Positions 36,427-45,902 of a stretch of DNA of 64,000 bases are shown piece by piece. How positions within the stretch are numbered: position 1 is the stretch's first letter; each line of letters starts with the position of its first letter. A program made the position numbers and the translations under genes. The notes beneath the pieces are model-generated. The model was not told the DNA's origin. It did no database searches and saw only the letters and a list, made by a program, of their open reading frames with translations. Source of the stretch: Pedobacter sp. V48 (GTDB lineage Bacteria > Bacteroidota > Bacteroidia > Sphingobacteriales > Sphingobacteriaceae); contig NZ_AWRU01000008.1 of NCBI RefSeq assembly GCF_000523515.1, positions 112,338 through 176,337 of the forward strand. Reading direction: 5' to 3'.

Positions 36427-38403
36427 TTACTTGGTTTTTTTAAATACAATATCTGTTTTTTGTGATTGTATAATCCGGCTATAAAATTCTTTTAGTGATA
36501 AGTATTCCTCAGATTCGTAAATAGGTTTATTGAATTGAAGCATCTCATTGAAAACAAAGGAATCGTCTTGCATTGATGTTGAGGCAAGATATTTTCCGCC
36601 ATTATCTGTCAGAGCCATCGACATATCTTTCGGTTTGTCAATTATAGAAATATTAGCAGGAAGTTTAATGATCATAGTGATCCTTTCTTCGCTTGCCGCC
36701 CCCATATCAACTGGATAAGTTCTTTCATTTAAATTGAATGGGTTTTTAGTAATACGGTTAATAAAGAATGGATTAAAGTATGATTGATCGGCATTTAAAT
36801 TGTCAAAAACCTTCATTTCAATCTCGTAGTCTTCTACTAGCGTGTTGTCCAGGCTATCCACATTTTCTATCGAATGTTTTAGTATGCTTATTCCGGGCAT
36901 TTGTTCGTCTAACTTTTCTACGTATTCATCTACAGAGTTAGCCGCTACAATGCGCTGGCGTTTTTTAAGTGCGGCATATCCTAATGAGTAAGTGGTTAGT
37001 TTGCCCTTTAGTTTTCCATCTGCAGTTAATTCAGCATTAAGAATATACTTTGTTGACTCTTTTTGACTGGCTTTTAAATCCTGCCAGTAAGATGGTTTCT
37101 TTAAATTAATGACCCTGCCATTTCCATTTATACAATGTAACGGTAGCAGGCCAAATGGTAATAGGGGCTCTGTTGCATCCAATAAATAGCTTTTATCGCC
37201 AATATTAACCTTTGCAACCACATAATTGAAATCGCTGATCACCGGATAAAGATTGTTAACTACCCCATTTGCCCGGGTTGATAATATTACGGCTTCAGCA
37301 TCCAGATCCGCGGCACTTAAAGCAGCAATTAATGCTAAATTTATATCTCCGGTATTTCCTGAATGCTTTTCAAGAGCGCTTTTAATGTTGTTCTCACTGT
37401 AAATGCCGATGAAGCCATTCATTTTTATATTCTTTCCAATGTAATTGTAAATGGCTTTTGCCTTGCTTAAATCATCGCTGGCTTTGCCCAATATTTGAGG
37501 CATCAACTCTTTAAATACATCTTTTCGCTTCATTTGAGTGCCAAATGATTTGTCTGAATTTAATTCATAATCAACATCTTTCCAGGTTTTAGTGATGCTT
37601 TTTTTGCCACCATTAAGCATAACATAATCAGAAAGCTCATAGTAAATAGCCGATCTGAAGTTACCTGGGGCAGTCATGTAATCCTCTTCAATCAATGCTG
37701 GAACGTCCTTCATAATATAGGTCATTTTTGAGCAGTCGATCTTATTTCCTGCAATCATCAGGCATTCCTTCTTTATTTCTGCATTCTGCTTGGCAAGTTT
37801 CTGTGCTCCTCTTAACGAAACATTGTAATTATAGATGGCAGGAATATTGGCTATATACTCACTGTGCAACTTAGGTATGTCCGATTGAAATTCCCAGGTT
37901 TTAAAGTTGAAGATATAAGGCGAATGCAGTCGGTAGCTATATTCAATAATGCTTCCGTCCATTAGGTTGGGCATCGTAAATTTTGTTAGCAAAACGTATT
38001 TGTTCTTTTTCTCATTAAATACTTTTTTCTTATCCAGCTCAGTTTTAACGAGCTGACCGTTTACAAAATTTATCGTAGTGGCTTTTAGTTCTTTAATTTC
38101 ATCTTCCTCATCGCGATATATCCTCAATGGAATTACAATATTTCCATGATTAAAACCTTCTTTATTAAATATTTTAATGCGTACATGATATTCAAAATCA
38201 ATGTAGGTTTTGCCGGTTGTATTATCCAGTTGAACAGCAGCAGTGCCAAATTCTCTGATAACCATAGCATTGGCATTGCTATCTAGTTGGGAGTTTTTTA
38301 ATTCAATATCACTTCCTGTAATTCTTGCATACTCAAAATCCTGAGCATAAGAAGAACTAACCGAAAAAAACGATAAAAGAAGCGCAATGGAAAGAAGTTT
38401 CAT
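36427..38403 (-). CDS. DUF3857/transglutaminase-like exported protein lacking the triad
   Basis: A 658-residue paralog of the downstream gene with the same order: signal peptide (to about 20), DUF3857 domain, transglutaminase-like domain and C-terminal beta region. At the place of the catalytic Cys it reads NTGDINLALIAAL instead of YGDCKALVNY, and the His position reads DFNYVVAKV instead of GNHIILCV. So Cys is replaced by Ile and His by Tyr, while LLDATEP keeps the Asp region. It is predicted to be catalytically inactive, perhaps a binding or scaffold partner of the active paralog. Confidence 0.85.
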   Translation of the reverse strand: MKLLSIALLLSFFSVSSSYAQDFEYARITGSDIELKNSQLDSNANAMVIREFGTAAVQLDNTTGKTYIDFEYHVRIKIFNKEGFNHGNIVIPLRIYRDEEDEIKELKATTINFVNGQLVKTELDKKKVFNEKKNKYVLLTKFTMPNLMDGSIIEYSYRLHSPYIFNFKTWEFQSDIPKLHSEYIANIPAIYNYNVSLRGAQKLAKQNAEIKKECLMIAGNKIDCSKMTYIMKDVPALIEEDYMTAPGNFRSAIYYELSDYVMLNGGKKSITKTWKDVDYELNSDKSFGTQMKRKDVFKELMPQILGKASDDLSKAKAIYNYIGKNIKMNGFIGIYSENNIKSALEKHSGNTGDINLALIAALSAADLDAEAVILSTRANGVVNNLYPVISDFNYVVAKVNIGDKSYLLDATEPLLPFGLLPLHCINGNGRVINLKKPSYWQDLKASQKESTKYILNAELTADGKLKGKLTTYSLGYAALKKRQRIVAANSVDEYVEKLDEQMPGISILKHSIENVDSLDNTLVEDYEIEMKVFDNLNADQSYFNPFFINRITKNPFNLNERTYPVDMGAASEERITMIIKLPANISIIDKPKDMSMALTDNGGKYLASTSMQDDSFVFNEMLQFNKPIYESEEYLSLKEFYSRIIQSQKTDIVFKKTK

Positions 38404-38545
38404 AATGGAGCGATATTATATAGCAGTATTGATACCGCAAAGGAAATAAAAATATACATTAAAACCATTTGTTTCCGTATTTAATGCATTATCAAATAAG
38501 TTAAGGTTTAATGAATGATTTTTACGACTTTTGAAGAGCTACAAA

Positions 38546-39559
38546 ATGTTAGAAATGAAATTATATTTAAATCGTCCGCTTGCTTTTTTTGATTTAGAAA
38601 CTACCGGAGTTAATGTTGGTGCCGATCGTATAGTAGAAATTGCCATACTAAAAGCTATGCCTGATGGCTCAGAACTGATTAAAACGCTTCGTATTAATCC
38701 TGAAATGCCTATTCCATTACAATCGTCATTAATTCATGGAATTTATGATAAAGATATCGCCAGCGAGCCAACATTTAAAGATGTAGCACAAGAACTTTCT
38801 GATTTTATTGGCGATGCTGATTTAGCAGGATATAACTCAAACAGATTTGATATTCCTGTATTACTTGAAGAATTTCTAAGAGCAGGAGTAGATTTTGATA
38901 TGTCTGACCGAAAGTTTGTAGATGTTCAGAATATATTCCACCAAATGGAGCAGCGTACCTTACGTGCTGCTTATAAATTCTACTGCAATAAAGATATTGT
39001 AAATGCGCATTCTGCAGAAGCAGATATCACTGCTACTTATCATGTTTTATTGGCTCAAATTGAACGTTATAAGGACACAGAATTTGAAGACAAACAAGGT
39101 AATATATCAAAACCGGTTCAGAATAATGTAGAAGCGCTTCATACTTTTACAAATATGAATAAACCTGTGGATTTTGCAGGTCGCATGGTTTTTAACGAAG
39201 ATAACGAAGAGATTTTCAATTTTGGAAAACACAAAGGTAAAACTGTGGAGCAGGTTTTTGATACTGAACCTAGCTACTATGCCTGGATGAAACAAGGCGA
39301 TTTTCCTTTATACACTAAGAAAAAACTAGGTGAAATTTGGGATAGATGGAATAAAAAGAAGGAAAAACTTAAGCTTGAGAAACAGCAGCAACAAGGGCAG
39401 CAGTCGCAGGCTCCTAAGCAGGTACAACCGCATGTAGCAAATAAGCCTAACCCAAGTCAATCAAAGCCGGCCTTTAAACCTCAGCCTAAAAAGGAAAAAC
39501 CTGCGGTTGATGTGACCAATGATATGCTGGAGCAACTAAAAATGAAGTTCGGGAAATAG
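38546..39559 (+). CDS. DEDDh 3'-5' exonuclease (epsilon/ExoX-like)
   Basis: A 337-residue exonuclease. ExoI is AFFDLETTGVN near residue 15, ExoII is AGYNSNRFDIPVLLEEF, and ExoIII is NAHSAEADITATY with the catalytic His. After the nuclease domain comes a short FGKHKGKTVEQVFDTEPSYYAWM segment like the C-terminal domain of exonuclease X, then a Gln/Pro/Lys-rich tail that is probably disordered. The start is put at the ATG 38546 (MLEMKLYLNRP); a TTG 15 bases upstream is less likely. It may act in replication proofreading or repair. Confidence 0.87.
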   Translation: MLEMKLYLNRPLAFFDLETTGVNVGADRIVEIAILKAMPDGSELIKTLRINPEMPIPLQSSLIHGIYDKDIASEPTFKDVAQELSDFIGDADLAGYNSNRFDIPVLLEEFLRAGVDFDMSDRKFVDVQNIFHQMEQRTLRAAYKFYCNKDIVNAHSAEADITATYHVLLAQIERYKDTEFEDKQGNISKPVQNNVEALHTFTNMNKPVDFAGRMVFNEDNEEIFNFGKHKGKTVEQVFDTEPSYYAWMKQGDFPLYTKKKLGEIWDRWNKKKEKLKLEKQQQQGQQSQAPKQVQPHVANKPNPSQSKPAFKPQPKKEKPAVDVTNDMLEQLKMKFGK

Positions 39560-39590
39560 ATACGAGATTCGAAAAATATAAACCATTAAG

Positions 39591-39624
39591 AACTACCCGG
39601 AGTAACTATTCGGGTAGTTTTTTT
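39591..39624. terminator. Terminator between convergent exonuclease and queG genes
   Basis: AACTACCCG (39591-39599) pairs with CGGGTAGTT (39611-39619), followed by a T-run. The queG stop codon lies inside the loop, so the hairpin overlaps the 3' end of queG. Confidence 0.8.
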
Positions 39625-40547
39625 ATGAAATCTATATTCCTGGTAAGTCCCTTAAATTTAGTCCTTTTAACCGCCGAGTTCTTAAATATATTCTTGAACA
39701 CATCTTCGGTAATGTCAAGCCAGTCTTGCCGTTTCATGTTTAGCAGATTTTCTTTAGGCTGAAACTTAGGCTCAGTGTGAGGAACAGAGAATCTGTTCCA
39801 GGGGCACACATCCTGACAAATATCACATCCGAACATCCAGTTTTCCATCTTATCATTAAATGTATTAGGAATTTCATCTCTTAACTCGATCGTTAAATAA
39901 GAAATGCACTTTTTGGCATCAATAATAAATGGCGATAAGATCGCATCAGTAGGGCAGGCATCTATACATTTGGTACATGTTCCGCAATGGTCGGTCTCAA
40001 AAGCACTATCATATTCCAGGTCTAAGTCTACAATAAGTTCTGCCAGAAAGAAGAACGAACCACTTTTTTTACTGATCAAATTACTGTTTTTTCCGATCCA
40101 TCCAATGCCTGCACGTTTTGCCCATGCACGATCCAGAACAGGAGCCGAATCTACAAAAGCACGCCCATTGACCTCACCAATTTCTTCTGAAATAAAATGG
40201 AGCAATTGAAACAGCTTGTCTTTAATTACCAGATGGTAATCAGTACCATAAGCATACTTGGATATTTTTGGTGCATCAGGATCAGTCTGCTGCTCTTCCG
40301 GGAAATAGTTTAGTGTTAGCGATATCACAGATTTTGAATCGTCTACCAGTAACCTTGGATCCAGTCGTTTATCAAAATGATTCTCCATATAGGCCATTTC
40401 CCCATGGTAATTATTTTTTAACCATTTCTCAAGCCTTGGTGCCTCCTCTTCAAGGAATTCAGCTTTGGCAATACCGCATTGCATGAAGCCTAACCGAAGG
40501 GCTTCATCCTTAATCATCTTGCTATATCTTGCTGAACTACTATTCAT
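39606..40547 (-). CDS. queG: Epoxyqueuosine reductase
   Basis: A 313-residue QueG, the cobalamin-dependent enzyme that reduces epoxyqueuosine to queuosine in tRNA. The 4Fe-4S ferredoxin motifs are [16 protein letters not shown] and [13 protein letters not shown], and the N-terminal part has the family text [24 protein letters not shown]. The C-terminal HEAT-like extension of longer homologs is short, as often in this phylum. The ATG at 40547 ([10 protein letters not shown]) is preferred to a TTG 9 bases upstream. Confidence 0.93.
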   Translation of the reverse strand: MNSSSARYSKMIKDEALRLGFMQCGIAKAEFLEEEAPRLEKWLKNNYHGEMAYMENHFDKRLDPRLLVDDSKSVISLTLNYFPEEQQTDPDAPKISKYAYGTDYHLVIKDKLFQLLHFISEEIGEVNGRAFVDSAPVLDRAWAKRAGIGWIGKNSNLISKKSGSFFFLAELIVDLDLEYDSAFETDHCGTCTKCIDACPTDAILSPFIIDAKKCISYLTIELRDEIPNTFNDKMENWMFGCDICQDVCPWNRFSVPHTEPKFQPKENLLNMKRQDWLDITEDVFKNIFKNSAVKRTKFKGLTRNIDFIKKLPE

Positions 40548-40623
40548 GAACTGCAAAGATAATCTTTGCTAATCAAACCTTTAAGCTCTTTAATTGTTTA
40601 TTAAATAACCAAAACTTAATATT

Positions 40624-40833
40624 ATGGATAATGCAGATGTTAAACATTCAGAGGATCCACTAAAGCCTCATAAACCAATTGAGACGAATTACTCAAAGCA
40701 TCAGGATGATCCGGGACCTTCACCTCAGGCGGTACACGAACAGGATAAAAACGGGGCGGCTCCAGTATTAAAATGGATAATTCCTATTCTTGTTGTTGCT
40801 TTGTTAATCTATTGGCTGTTTTTTAAAGGCTAA
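40624..40833 (+). CDS. Small tail-anchored-type protein, unknown function
   Basis: A 69-residue protein with a polar, Pro/His/Asp-rich N-terminal 45 residues and a single C-terminal hydrophobic helix (WIIPILVVALLIYWLFF) ending in KG. I do not recognise a family. The layout suggests the soluble part faces the cytoplasm. It sits alone between queG and ruvB, on the opposite strand to both. Its own ATG is preceded by A-rich sequence. Confidence 0.6.
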   Translation: MDNADVKHSEDPLKPHKPIETNYSKHQDDPGPSPQAVHEQDKNGAAPVLKWIIPILVVALLIYWLFFKG

Positions 40834-40846
40834 TGAAGTATAGTGA

Positions 40847-41869
40847 TCAGAACAATTTACCTGTTTGGCCAGGAAAATTTCTTTTCAGATGCTTGTATGC
40901 TGCTTCGGTTGCTTCACGGCCACGAGAGGTACGCATTAAAAACCCTTCTTGTATCAGAAAAGGTTCATAAACCTCCTCAATGGTTCCTTCGTCATCGCCA
41001 ACTGCGGTAGCAATTGTCTTTAAGCCAACAGGCCCACCCTTAAACTTATCTATAATGGTGGTAAGAATTTTGTTGTCCATTTCGTCCAAACCATGCTCAT
41101 CAACATTTAGGGCATGAAGTGCATAGCGCGCAATCTCTGTATCAATCTTACCGTTTCCTTTAATCTGGGCAAAATCCCTTGTCCGCCTTAATAGTGCATT
41201 GGCAATACGCGGTGTACCCCGGCTTCTGCGAGCTATTTCATAAGCCCCTTCCTCAGTAATTGGCGTTTTTAAAATATCAGATGACCTTAATACTATGGTT
41301 GTAAGCAACTTGGCGTCGTAATAGGCCAGCCTGGAATTAATTCCAAACCTTGCTCTTAAAGGTGCAGTTAGTAGACCGGAACGGGTAGTTGCCCCTACTA
41401 ATGTAAAAGGATTTAGACTTATTTGGACTGAACGGGCATTGGGCCCGCTTTCGAGCATGATATCAATCTTATAGTCTTCCATTGCGGAGTATAAATACTC
41501 TTCAACCAGTGGACTTAATCTGTGAATCTCATCAATAAACAGAATATCGCCTGTATCCAGATTTGTAAGTAGTCCGGCAAGGTCACCCGGTTTATCCAAA
41601 ACTGGTCCCGAAGTTATTTTAATGCCTACACCCATCTCATTTGCAATGATGTGAGAAAGTGTAGTTTTACCTAAACCCGGCGGGCCGTGCAATAAAACAT
41701 GGTCTAATGGTTCTCCTCTTAACTTTGCAGCTTTTACAAATATTTTGAGGTTTTCCATAATTTTCTCTTGCCCTGTAAAGTCCTCAAAAATTTGCGGACG
41801 CAGCACTTTCTCTATATCACGTTCAATAGGAGATAGGCTTTCAGAAGAAGGATCAAGATTTTCGTTCAT
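40847..41869 (-). CDS. ruvB: Holliday junction helicase RuvB
   Basis: A 340-residue RuvB, the AAA+ motor that drives branch migration with RuvA. Walker A is [20 protein letters not shown], Walker B is [13 protein letters not shown], sensor 1 and the arginine finger lie in [10 protein letters not shown] and LRARFG, and the C-terminal winged helix ends with the family text [19 protein letters not shown]. Length is standard. ruvA and ruvC are not in the window, so it is a split locus. Confidence 0.97.
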   Translation of the reverse strand: MNENLDPSSESLSPIERDIEKVLRPQIFEDFTGQEKIMENLKIFVKAAKLRGEPLDHVLLHGPPGLGKTTLSHIIANEMGVGIKITSGPVLDKPGDLAGLLTNLDTGDILFIDEIHRLSPLVEEYLYSAMEDYKIDIMLESGPNARSVQISLNPFTLVGATTRSGLLTAPLRARFGINSRLAYYDAKLLTTIVLRSSDILKTPITEEGAYEIARRSRGTPRIANALLRRTRDFAQIKGNGKIDTEIARYALHALNVDEHGLDEMDNKILTTIIDKFKGGPVGLKTIATAVGDDEGTIEEVYEPFLIQEGFLMRTSRGREATEAAYKHLKRNFPGQTGKLF

Positions 41870-41921
41870 TTATTACAGTATAATATTATGTTCTTCGAGG
41901 TCAGGATGACGTGACGTTTTA

Positions 41922-41945
41922 GTATAGATACTATCATATCTATAC
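41922..41945. repeat. 8-bp inverted repeat between ruvB and 3-hydroxyacyl-CoA dehydrogenase genes
   Basis: GTATAGAT (41922-41929) and ATCTATAC (41938-41945) pair around an 8-base loop in the 121-base gap. It may be a weak terminator for the dehydrogenase gene or an operator for ruvB. Just to the left, 41901-41911 reads TCAGGATGACG, the same 11 bases that form one arm of the hairpin at 44164-44200. Confidence 0.5.
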
Positions 41946-41990
41946 GATTCAAAAATACATTTAAAATTACATATATGAAATTCAATTCAG

Positions 41991-42884
41991 TTACTGCCTA
42001 CTAAACTTGGCTGCAACTTTGGCTTCTTTAACACCTTCGGAATAATTATAGAAGCCTTCACCAGATTTAATTCCTTTATTTCCGGCAGTAACCATATTTA
42101 CCAATAATGGACATGGAGCATACTTCGGATTCCCAAATCCGTCATGCAGTACGCGTAATATAGCCAGGCACACATCCAGACCTATAAAATCAGCGAGCTG
42201 CAATGGACCCATCGGATGCGCCATTCCTAACTTCATTACCGTATCAATCTCTTTAACACCTGCAACGTTTTCATAAAGTGTATAAATGGCCTCATTTATC
42301 ATGGGCATTAATATTCTATTGGCAACAAATCCCGGGTAGTCATTTACCTCTACAGGAGCCTTTTCAATCTTTTTGGAAAGATCCATTATGGTAGCAGTAG
42401 TTTCGTTGCTGGTTGCATAACCGCGAATCACCTCAACCAGTTTCATCACCGGTACGGGATTCATAAAATGCATTCCAATAACGTCGGCGCCTCTATTGGT
42501 AACAGATGCTATTTTGGTAATGGAGATAGAAGAAGTGTTACTTGCTAAAATCGCCTCTGGTTTTGCAAAAGCATCCAGATCTTTAAATATTTTCAGCTTC
42601 AGATCAAGGTTTTCAGTCGCAGCCTCAACAACTAGATCGGCATTTGAAACACCCGACTGCATATCGGTAAATACAGTAATATTTTTAAGCGTTTCAGCTT
42701 TATGTGCCTGTGTAATTGTACCTTTTGCAACCTGTCGATCAAGGTTTTTTCCAATCGTATTGATTGCCTTTTCAAGTGCTTCCTTGTTAATGTCAATCAG
42801 GTTTACCTGATATCCGAATTGCGCAAAAACATGCGCAATCCCATTGCCCATAGTACCTGATCCTATTACTGAGATGTTTTTCAT
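41991..42884 (-). CDS. 3-hydroxyacyl-CoA (3-hydroxybutyryl-CoA) dehydrogenase
   Basis: A 297-residue NAD-dependent dehydrogenase. The Rossmann motif GSGTMGNGIAHVFAQFG opens the protein; ILASNTSSISIT, GMHFMNPVPVMKLVEV (catalytic His region) and the C-terminal GFVANRILMPMINEA and HPMGPLQLADFIGLD follow. It oxidises or reduces short-chain 3-hydroxyacyl-CoA in beta-oxidation or butyrate-type metabolism. It stands 10 bases downstream of pdxH. No acyl-CoA partner genes are adjacent. Confidence 0.92.
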   Translation of the reverse strand: MKNISVIGSGTMGNGIAHVFAQFGYQVNLIDINKEALEKAINTIGKNLDRQVAKGTITQAHKAETLKNITVFTDMQSGVSNADLVVEAATENLDLKLKIFKDLDAFAKPEAILASNTSSISITKIASVTNRGADVIGMHFMNPVPVMKLVEVIRGYATSNETTATIMDLSKKIEKAPVEVNDYPGFVANRILMPMINEAIYTLYENVAGVKEIDTVMKLGMAHPMGPLQLADFIGLDVCLAILRVLHDGFGNPKYAPCPLLVNMVTAGNKGIKSGEGFYNYSEGVKEAKVAAKFSRQ

Positions 42885-42894
42885 TTAAGTTTTT

Positions 42895-43545
42895 TTACGG
42901 AGCTAATCTATTGATAATCCACGAACCTTCCACCAAATCGTAAACAATCCTGTCATGTAGCCTGCTTGGTCTGCCTTGCCAGAATTCTATATGAGTAGGC
43001 TCCACTAAATAACCGCCCCAATGTAACGGACGTGGGATTTCTTGATCAGCATATTGGGTAGTAAGTTGCTCAACTTTACGCTCTAGCGATTCCCTATCGC
43101 TAATTACTTTACTCTGAGGAGATGCCATTGCTCCAATTTGACTGCCTATTGGACGCGAGTGAAAATATTCGGAAGAAGTCTCCTCACTAACCTTACTTAC
43201 CACACCTTCTATACGTACTTGTCGTTCTAACTCAGGCCAAAAGAAAACAAGGGCAGCTTGCGGGTTTTCTACGAGATCATGGCCCTTTTTACTCTCGTAA
43301 TTGGTGTAAAATACAAAACCGTCCTCATCAATACCTTTCAATAATACTATTCTTGCCGTGGGCTTTCCAAACCTATCGGAGGTAGCGATCGTCATCACAT
43401 TGGGTTCATATAGCTGTGAACTGACAGCTTCCTGAAACCATTTTTTAAATTGAAGAATTGGATTGCGGTCAACATCATTTTCAGAAAGACTTGCCGAGCG
43501 ATAATCTTGGCGTAGGTTTTGTATATTTTCTTTAGTAAGGTCCAT
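42895..43545 (-). CDS. pdxH: Pyridoxamine/pyridoxine 5'-phosphate oxidase
   Basis: A 216-residue FMN-dependent PdxH, which makes pyridoxal 5'-phosphate. Typical text is ATSDRFGKPTARIVLLKGIDEDGFVFYTNYESKKG, FFWPELERQVRIEG and the C-terminal EFWQGRPSRLHDR with active-site residues. The ATG at 43545 (MDLTKENIQN) is chosen over a TTG two codons upstream. PLP is the cofactor of MetY and of other enzymes in the window, but no regulatory tie is visible. Confidence 0.94.
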   Translation of the reverse strand: MDLTKENIQNLRQDYRSASLSENDVDRNPILQFKKWFQEAVSSQLYEPNVMTIATSDRFGKPTARIVLLKGIDEDGFVFYTNYESKKGHDLVENPQAALVFFWPELERQVRIEGVVSKVSEETSSEYFHSRPIGSQIGAMASPQSKVISDRESLERKVEQLTTQYADQEIPRPLHWGGYLVEPTHIEFWQGRPSRLHDRIVYDLVEGSWIINRLAP

Positions 43546-43592
43546 ACACAAAAATAGGGTTAGTTTAGTTAATTTTGTTTTAAATTTCTAAA

Positions 43593-44156
43593 ATGTTAAG
43601 TCGCTTAGAGCCATCTGTAGGTAAATTATTAATTTCTGAACCATTTTTAATGGATCCTAATTTTAAACGTTCTGTGGTTTTAATTACCGAGCATCAGGAT
43701 GAGGGAACTGTTGGTTTTATTTTAAACCAAAGAAGCGCTCTTGTGTTAAGTGATTTAATTCCCGAATTAGATAAAGCAGATTTTCCGGTTTACATCGGCG
43801 GTCCTGTTGGAACAGATACCGTTCATTTCATGCACCGTTGTTATGATAAGCTTAATGACGGAGAAGAAATTGCAAAAGGCGTTTATTGGGGAGGTAATTT
43901 TGAAGCACTAAAAATTCTCATCAGCAATGGATTTATCCAACCTGGCGAAATCAAGTTTTTTATTGGCTATTCTGGCTGGGGCGTAGAGCAGCTTAAAGAT
44001 GAGCTTAAAGAAAATACATGGATTGTATCAGATACCTACCAGGCAGATGTGGTTTTTTCTAACGATGAAGAAGACTTATGGAGAGAGGTGATCATTAACC
44101 TTGGACCAAAATATGCGCATGTTAGTAATTTTCCAAGTAATCCTAATTTAAATTAA
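43593..44156 (+). CDS. YqgE/AlgH family protein (UPF0301)
   Basis: A 187-residue AlgH-family protein. The family starts are seen in GKLLISEPFLMDPNFKRSVVLI and HQDEGTVGFILNQ, with PVYIGGPVG and FIGYSGWGVEQL further on. The biochemical role of this widespread family is unsettled. It starts 47 bases from the divergent pdxH; TAATTTTG at 43570-43577 may be its -7 element. It is followed by a strong hairpin. Confidence 0.9.
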   Translation: MLSRLEPSVGKLLISEPFLMDPNFKRSVVLITEHQDEGTVGFILNQRSALVLSDLIPELDKADFPVYIGGPVGTDTVHFMHRCYDKLNDGEEIAKGVYWGGNFEALKILISNGFIQPGEIKFFIGYSGWGVEQLKDELKENTWIVSDTYQADVVFSNDEEDLWREVIINLGPKYAHVSNFPSNPNLN

Positions 44157-44163
44157 TGTAATG

Positions 44164-44200
44164 CACTCGTCGTCCTGAATTTATTTCAGGATGACGAGTG
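44164..44200. repeat. 16-bp hairpin between convergent algH-like and purE genes
   Basis: CACTCGTCGTCCTGAA (44164-44179) pairs with TTCAGGATGACGAGTG (44185-44200) with one wobble and a 5-base loop. There is no T-run on either side, so it resembles a REP-like intergenic hairpin more than a terminator. The 11-base core TCAGGATGACG recurs at 41901-41911. Confidence 0.75.
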
Positions 44201-44218
44201 TATCAAAATACGAATGTA

Positions 44219-44707
44219 TTACCCTTCCAGCTCTGCCGCGCTTTCTTCAACTTTCTTTCTAAGCTCATCCTTGTAAGCCTGCATTTTAACAGCAAGACTT
44301 GCATCAGCAGTAGAAAGTATCTGAACAGCAAGCAAACCAGCATTTTTTGCAGCATTCAGTGCAACAGTAGCAACAGGGATACCATTAGGCATTTGTAAAA
44401 TAGAAAGGATGGAATCCCATCCGTCAATAGAATTTGAAGATTTTACAGGAACTCCAATTACCGGTAAAACAGTAATAGAAGCTACCATTCCAGGTAAATG
44501 TGCTGCACCACCGGCACCGGCAATAATTACCTTTAAACCACGGTCAGCAGCCTGTTTTGCATAATCAAACATCCTTTCAGGAGTACGGTGAGCAGAAACA
44601 ACTGTCATTTCGAATTCGACCCCGAATTCTTTAAAAACATCAGCAGCATCCTTCATAATATGAAGATCCGATTTGCTACCCATTATAATGCCAACTTGTA
44701 CGCTCAT
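44219..44707 (-). CDS. purE: N5-carboxyaminoimidazole ribonucleotide mutase
   Basis: A 162-residue class I PurE. The phosphate-binding start [32 protein letters not shown] and [15 protein letters not shown] are diagnostic. It converts N5-CAIR to CAIR in purine synthesis. Its start overlaps the last base of purK, the gene that makes its substrate, so the two are translationally coupled. Confidence 0.97.
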   Translation of the reverse strand: MSVQVGIIMGSKSDLHIMKDAADVFKEFGVEFEMTVVSAHRTPERMFDYAKQAADRGLKVIIAGAGGAAHLPGMVASITVLPVIGVPVKSSNSIDGWDSILSILQMPNGIPVATVALNAAKNAGLLAVQILSTADASLAVKMQAYKDELRKKVEESAAELEG

Positions 44708-45846
44708 TAGGAAATAACTTTTAATGTATTTTTAATATAATTTGCTTTTTCTATTGCACTTTCGCGGTTTTGGTCAACAACAGTAATGTGACCCATTTTA
44801 CGGAAAGGCTTGGTATATTTTTTTCCGTACAAGTGTACATATACACCATCAATTGCCATGATTTTTTCTAATCCATGGTATTTTGCTACCCCATTATGGT
44901 TTTTTTCACCAAGCAGGTTAATCATCACCGCGTTGTTTATTGCACGGGTGTCGCCCAGAGGTAAGTTAAAGATAGCCCTTAAATGCTGCTCAAACTGAGA
45001 TACATAATTGCCTTCTATAGTATGGTGGCCGCTATTATGAGGGCGAGGAGCAAGCTCATTTACCAAAATGTTGCCATCCCTGGTAATAAACATTTCAACA
45101 GCCAATAATCCGGTAATATTTAATGATGACGCGATGTTTTTAGCAATAACTTCAGCTCTTTCCTGAATCGCTTCCGGATAGGTAGAAGGGGAGATTAGAA
45201 ATTCAACCAGGTTTGCTTCAGCATTGAATTCCATTTCAACCAAAGGAAAAGTTTTTACGTCTCCGTTCGGGTTTCTTGCCACAATAACAGCAATTTCCTT
45301 TTCAAAATCTACAAGTTCCTCAATTAAACAGGGCCCTTCAAAAGCATTCTCAATGTCTGCGGCGTGGTTTATTTTCATTACCCCTTTACCATCGTAGCCA
45401 TCTTTGCGCTGTTTAAGCATATAAGGGAAAGGAATGTTGCTGTTTAACATTTCTGCCTTACTGTTTACCAGTTGAAACGGGGCGGTAGGAATATCATTTT
45501 CTTTAAAAAACTGTTTTTGAACACCTTTATCCTGAATTAAACGAATTACCCTCGATTGTGGATAAACATGTTTTCCTTCTTTTTCCAATTGTTCAAGCGC
45601 CTCAATATTTACTTTTTCTATTTCAATAGTAATGATGTCGGCCTTTTTTCCAAAATTATAAACGGTATCGAAATCAGTAATTGAGCCGCACTCAAAATAG
45701 TTCGCTATATGTTTACAAGGTGCGTCTGTGTCGGGATCTAAAATTAAAGTGGTTAAGTTATAATTGATAGCCTCTTGTATTAGCATTCTGCCCAATTGTC
45801 CGCCTCCAAGTATGCCCAATTTTAAATCACTTATCTGTTTTGCCAT
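44707..45846 (-). CDS. purK: N5-carboxyaminoimidazole ribonucleotide synthase
   Basis: A 379-residue ATP-grasp enzyme. [16 protein letters not shown] opens the protein; the ATP-grasp core shows [18 protein letters not shown] and [17 protein letters not shown]. It makes N5-CAIR from AIR, ATP and bicarbonate. It is first in the purKE operon and its start lies within about 60 bases of the divergent flavoprotein start. Confidence 0.97.
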   Translation of the reverse strand: MAKQISDLKLGILGGGQLGRMLIQEAINYNLTTLILDPDTDAPCKHIANYFECGSITDFDTVYNFGKKADIITIEIEKVNIEALEQLEKEGKHVYPQSRVIRLIQDKGVQKQFFKENDIPTAPFQLVNSKAEMLNSNIPFPYMLKQRKDGYDGKGVMKINHAADIENAFEGPCLIEELVDFEKEIAVIVARNPNGDVKTFPLVEMEFNAEANLVEFLISPSTYPEAIQERAEVIAKNIASSLNITGLLAVEMFITRDGNILVNELAPRPHNSGHHTIEGNYVSQFEQHLRAIFNLPLGDTRAINNAVMINLLGEKNHNGVAKYHGLEKIMAIDGVYVHLYGKKYTKPFRKMGHITVVDQNRESAIEKANYIKNTLKVIS

Positions 45847-45902
45847 ATCTATATGAAAAAGTTATGCTTATTTTGCACAAAAATAACAATATAAACGGAT
45901 TG

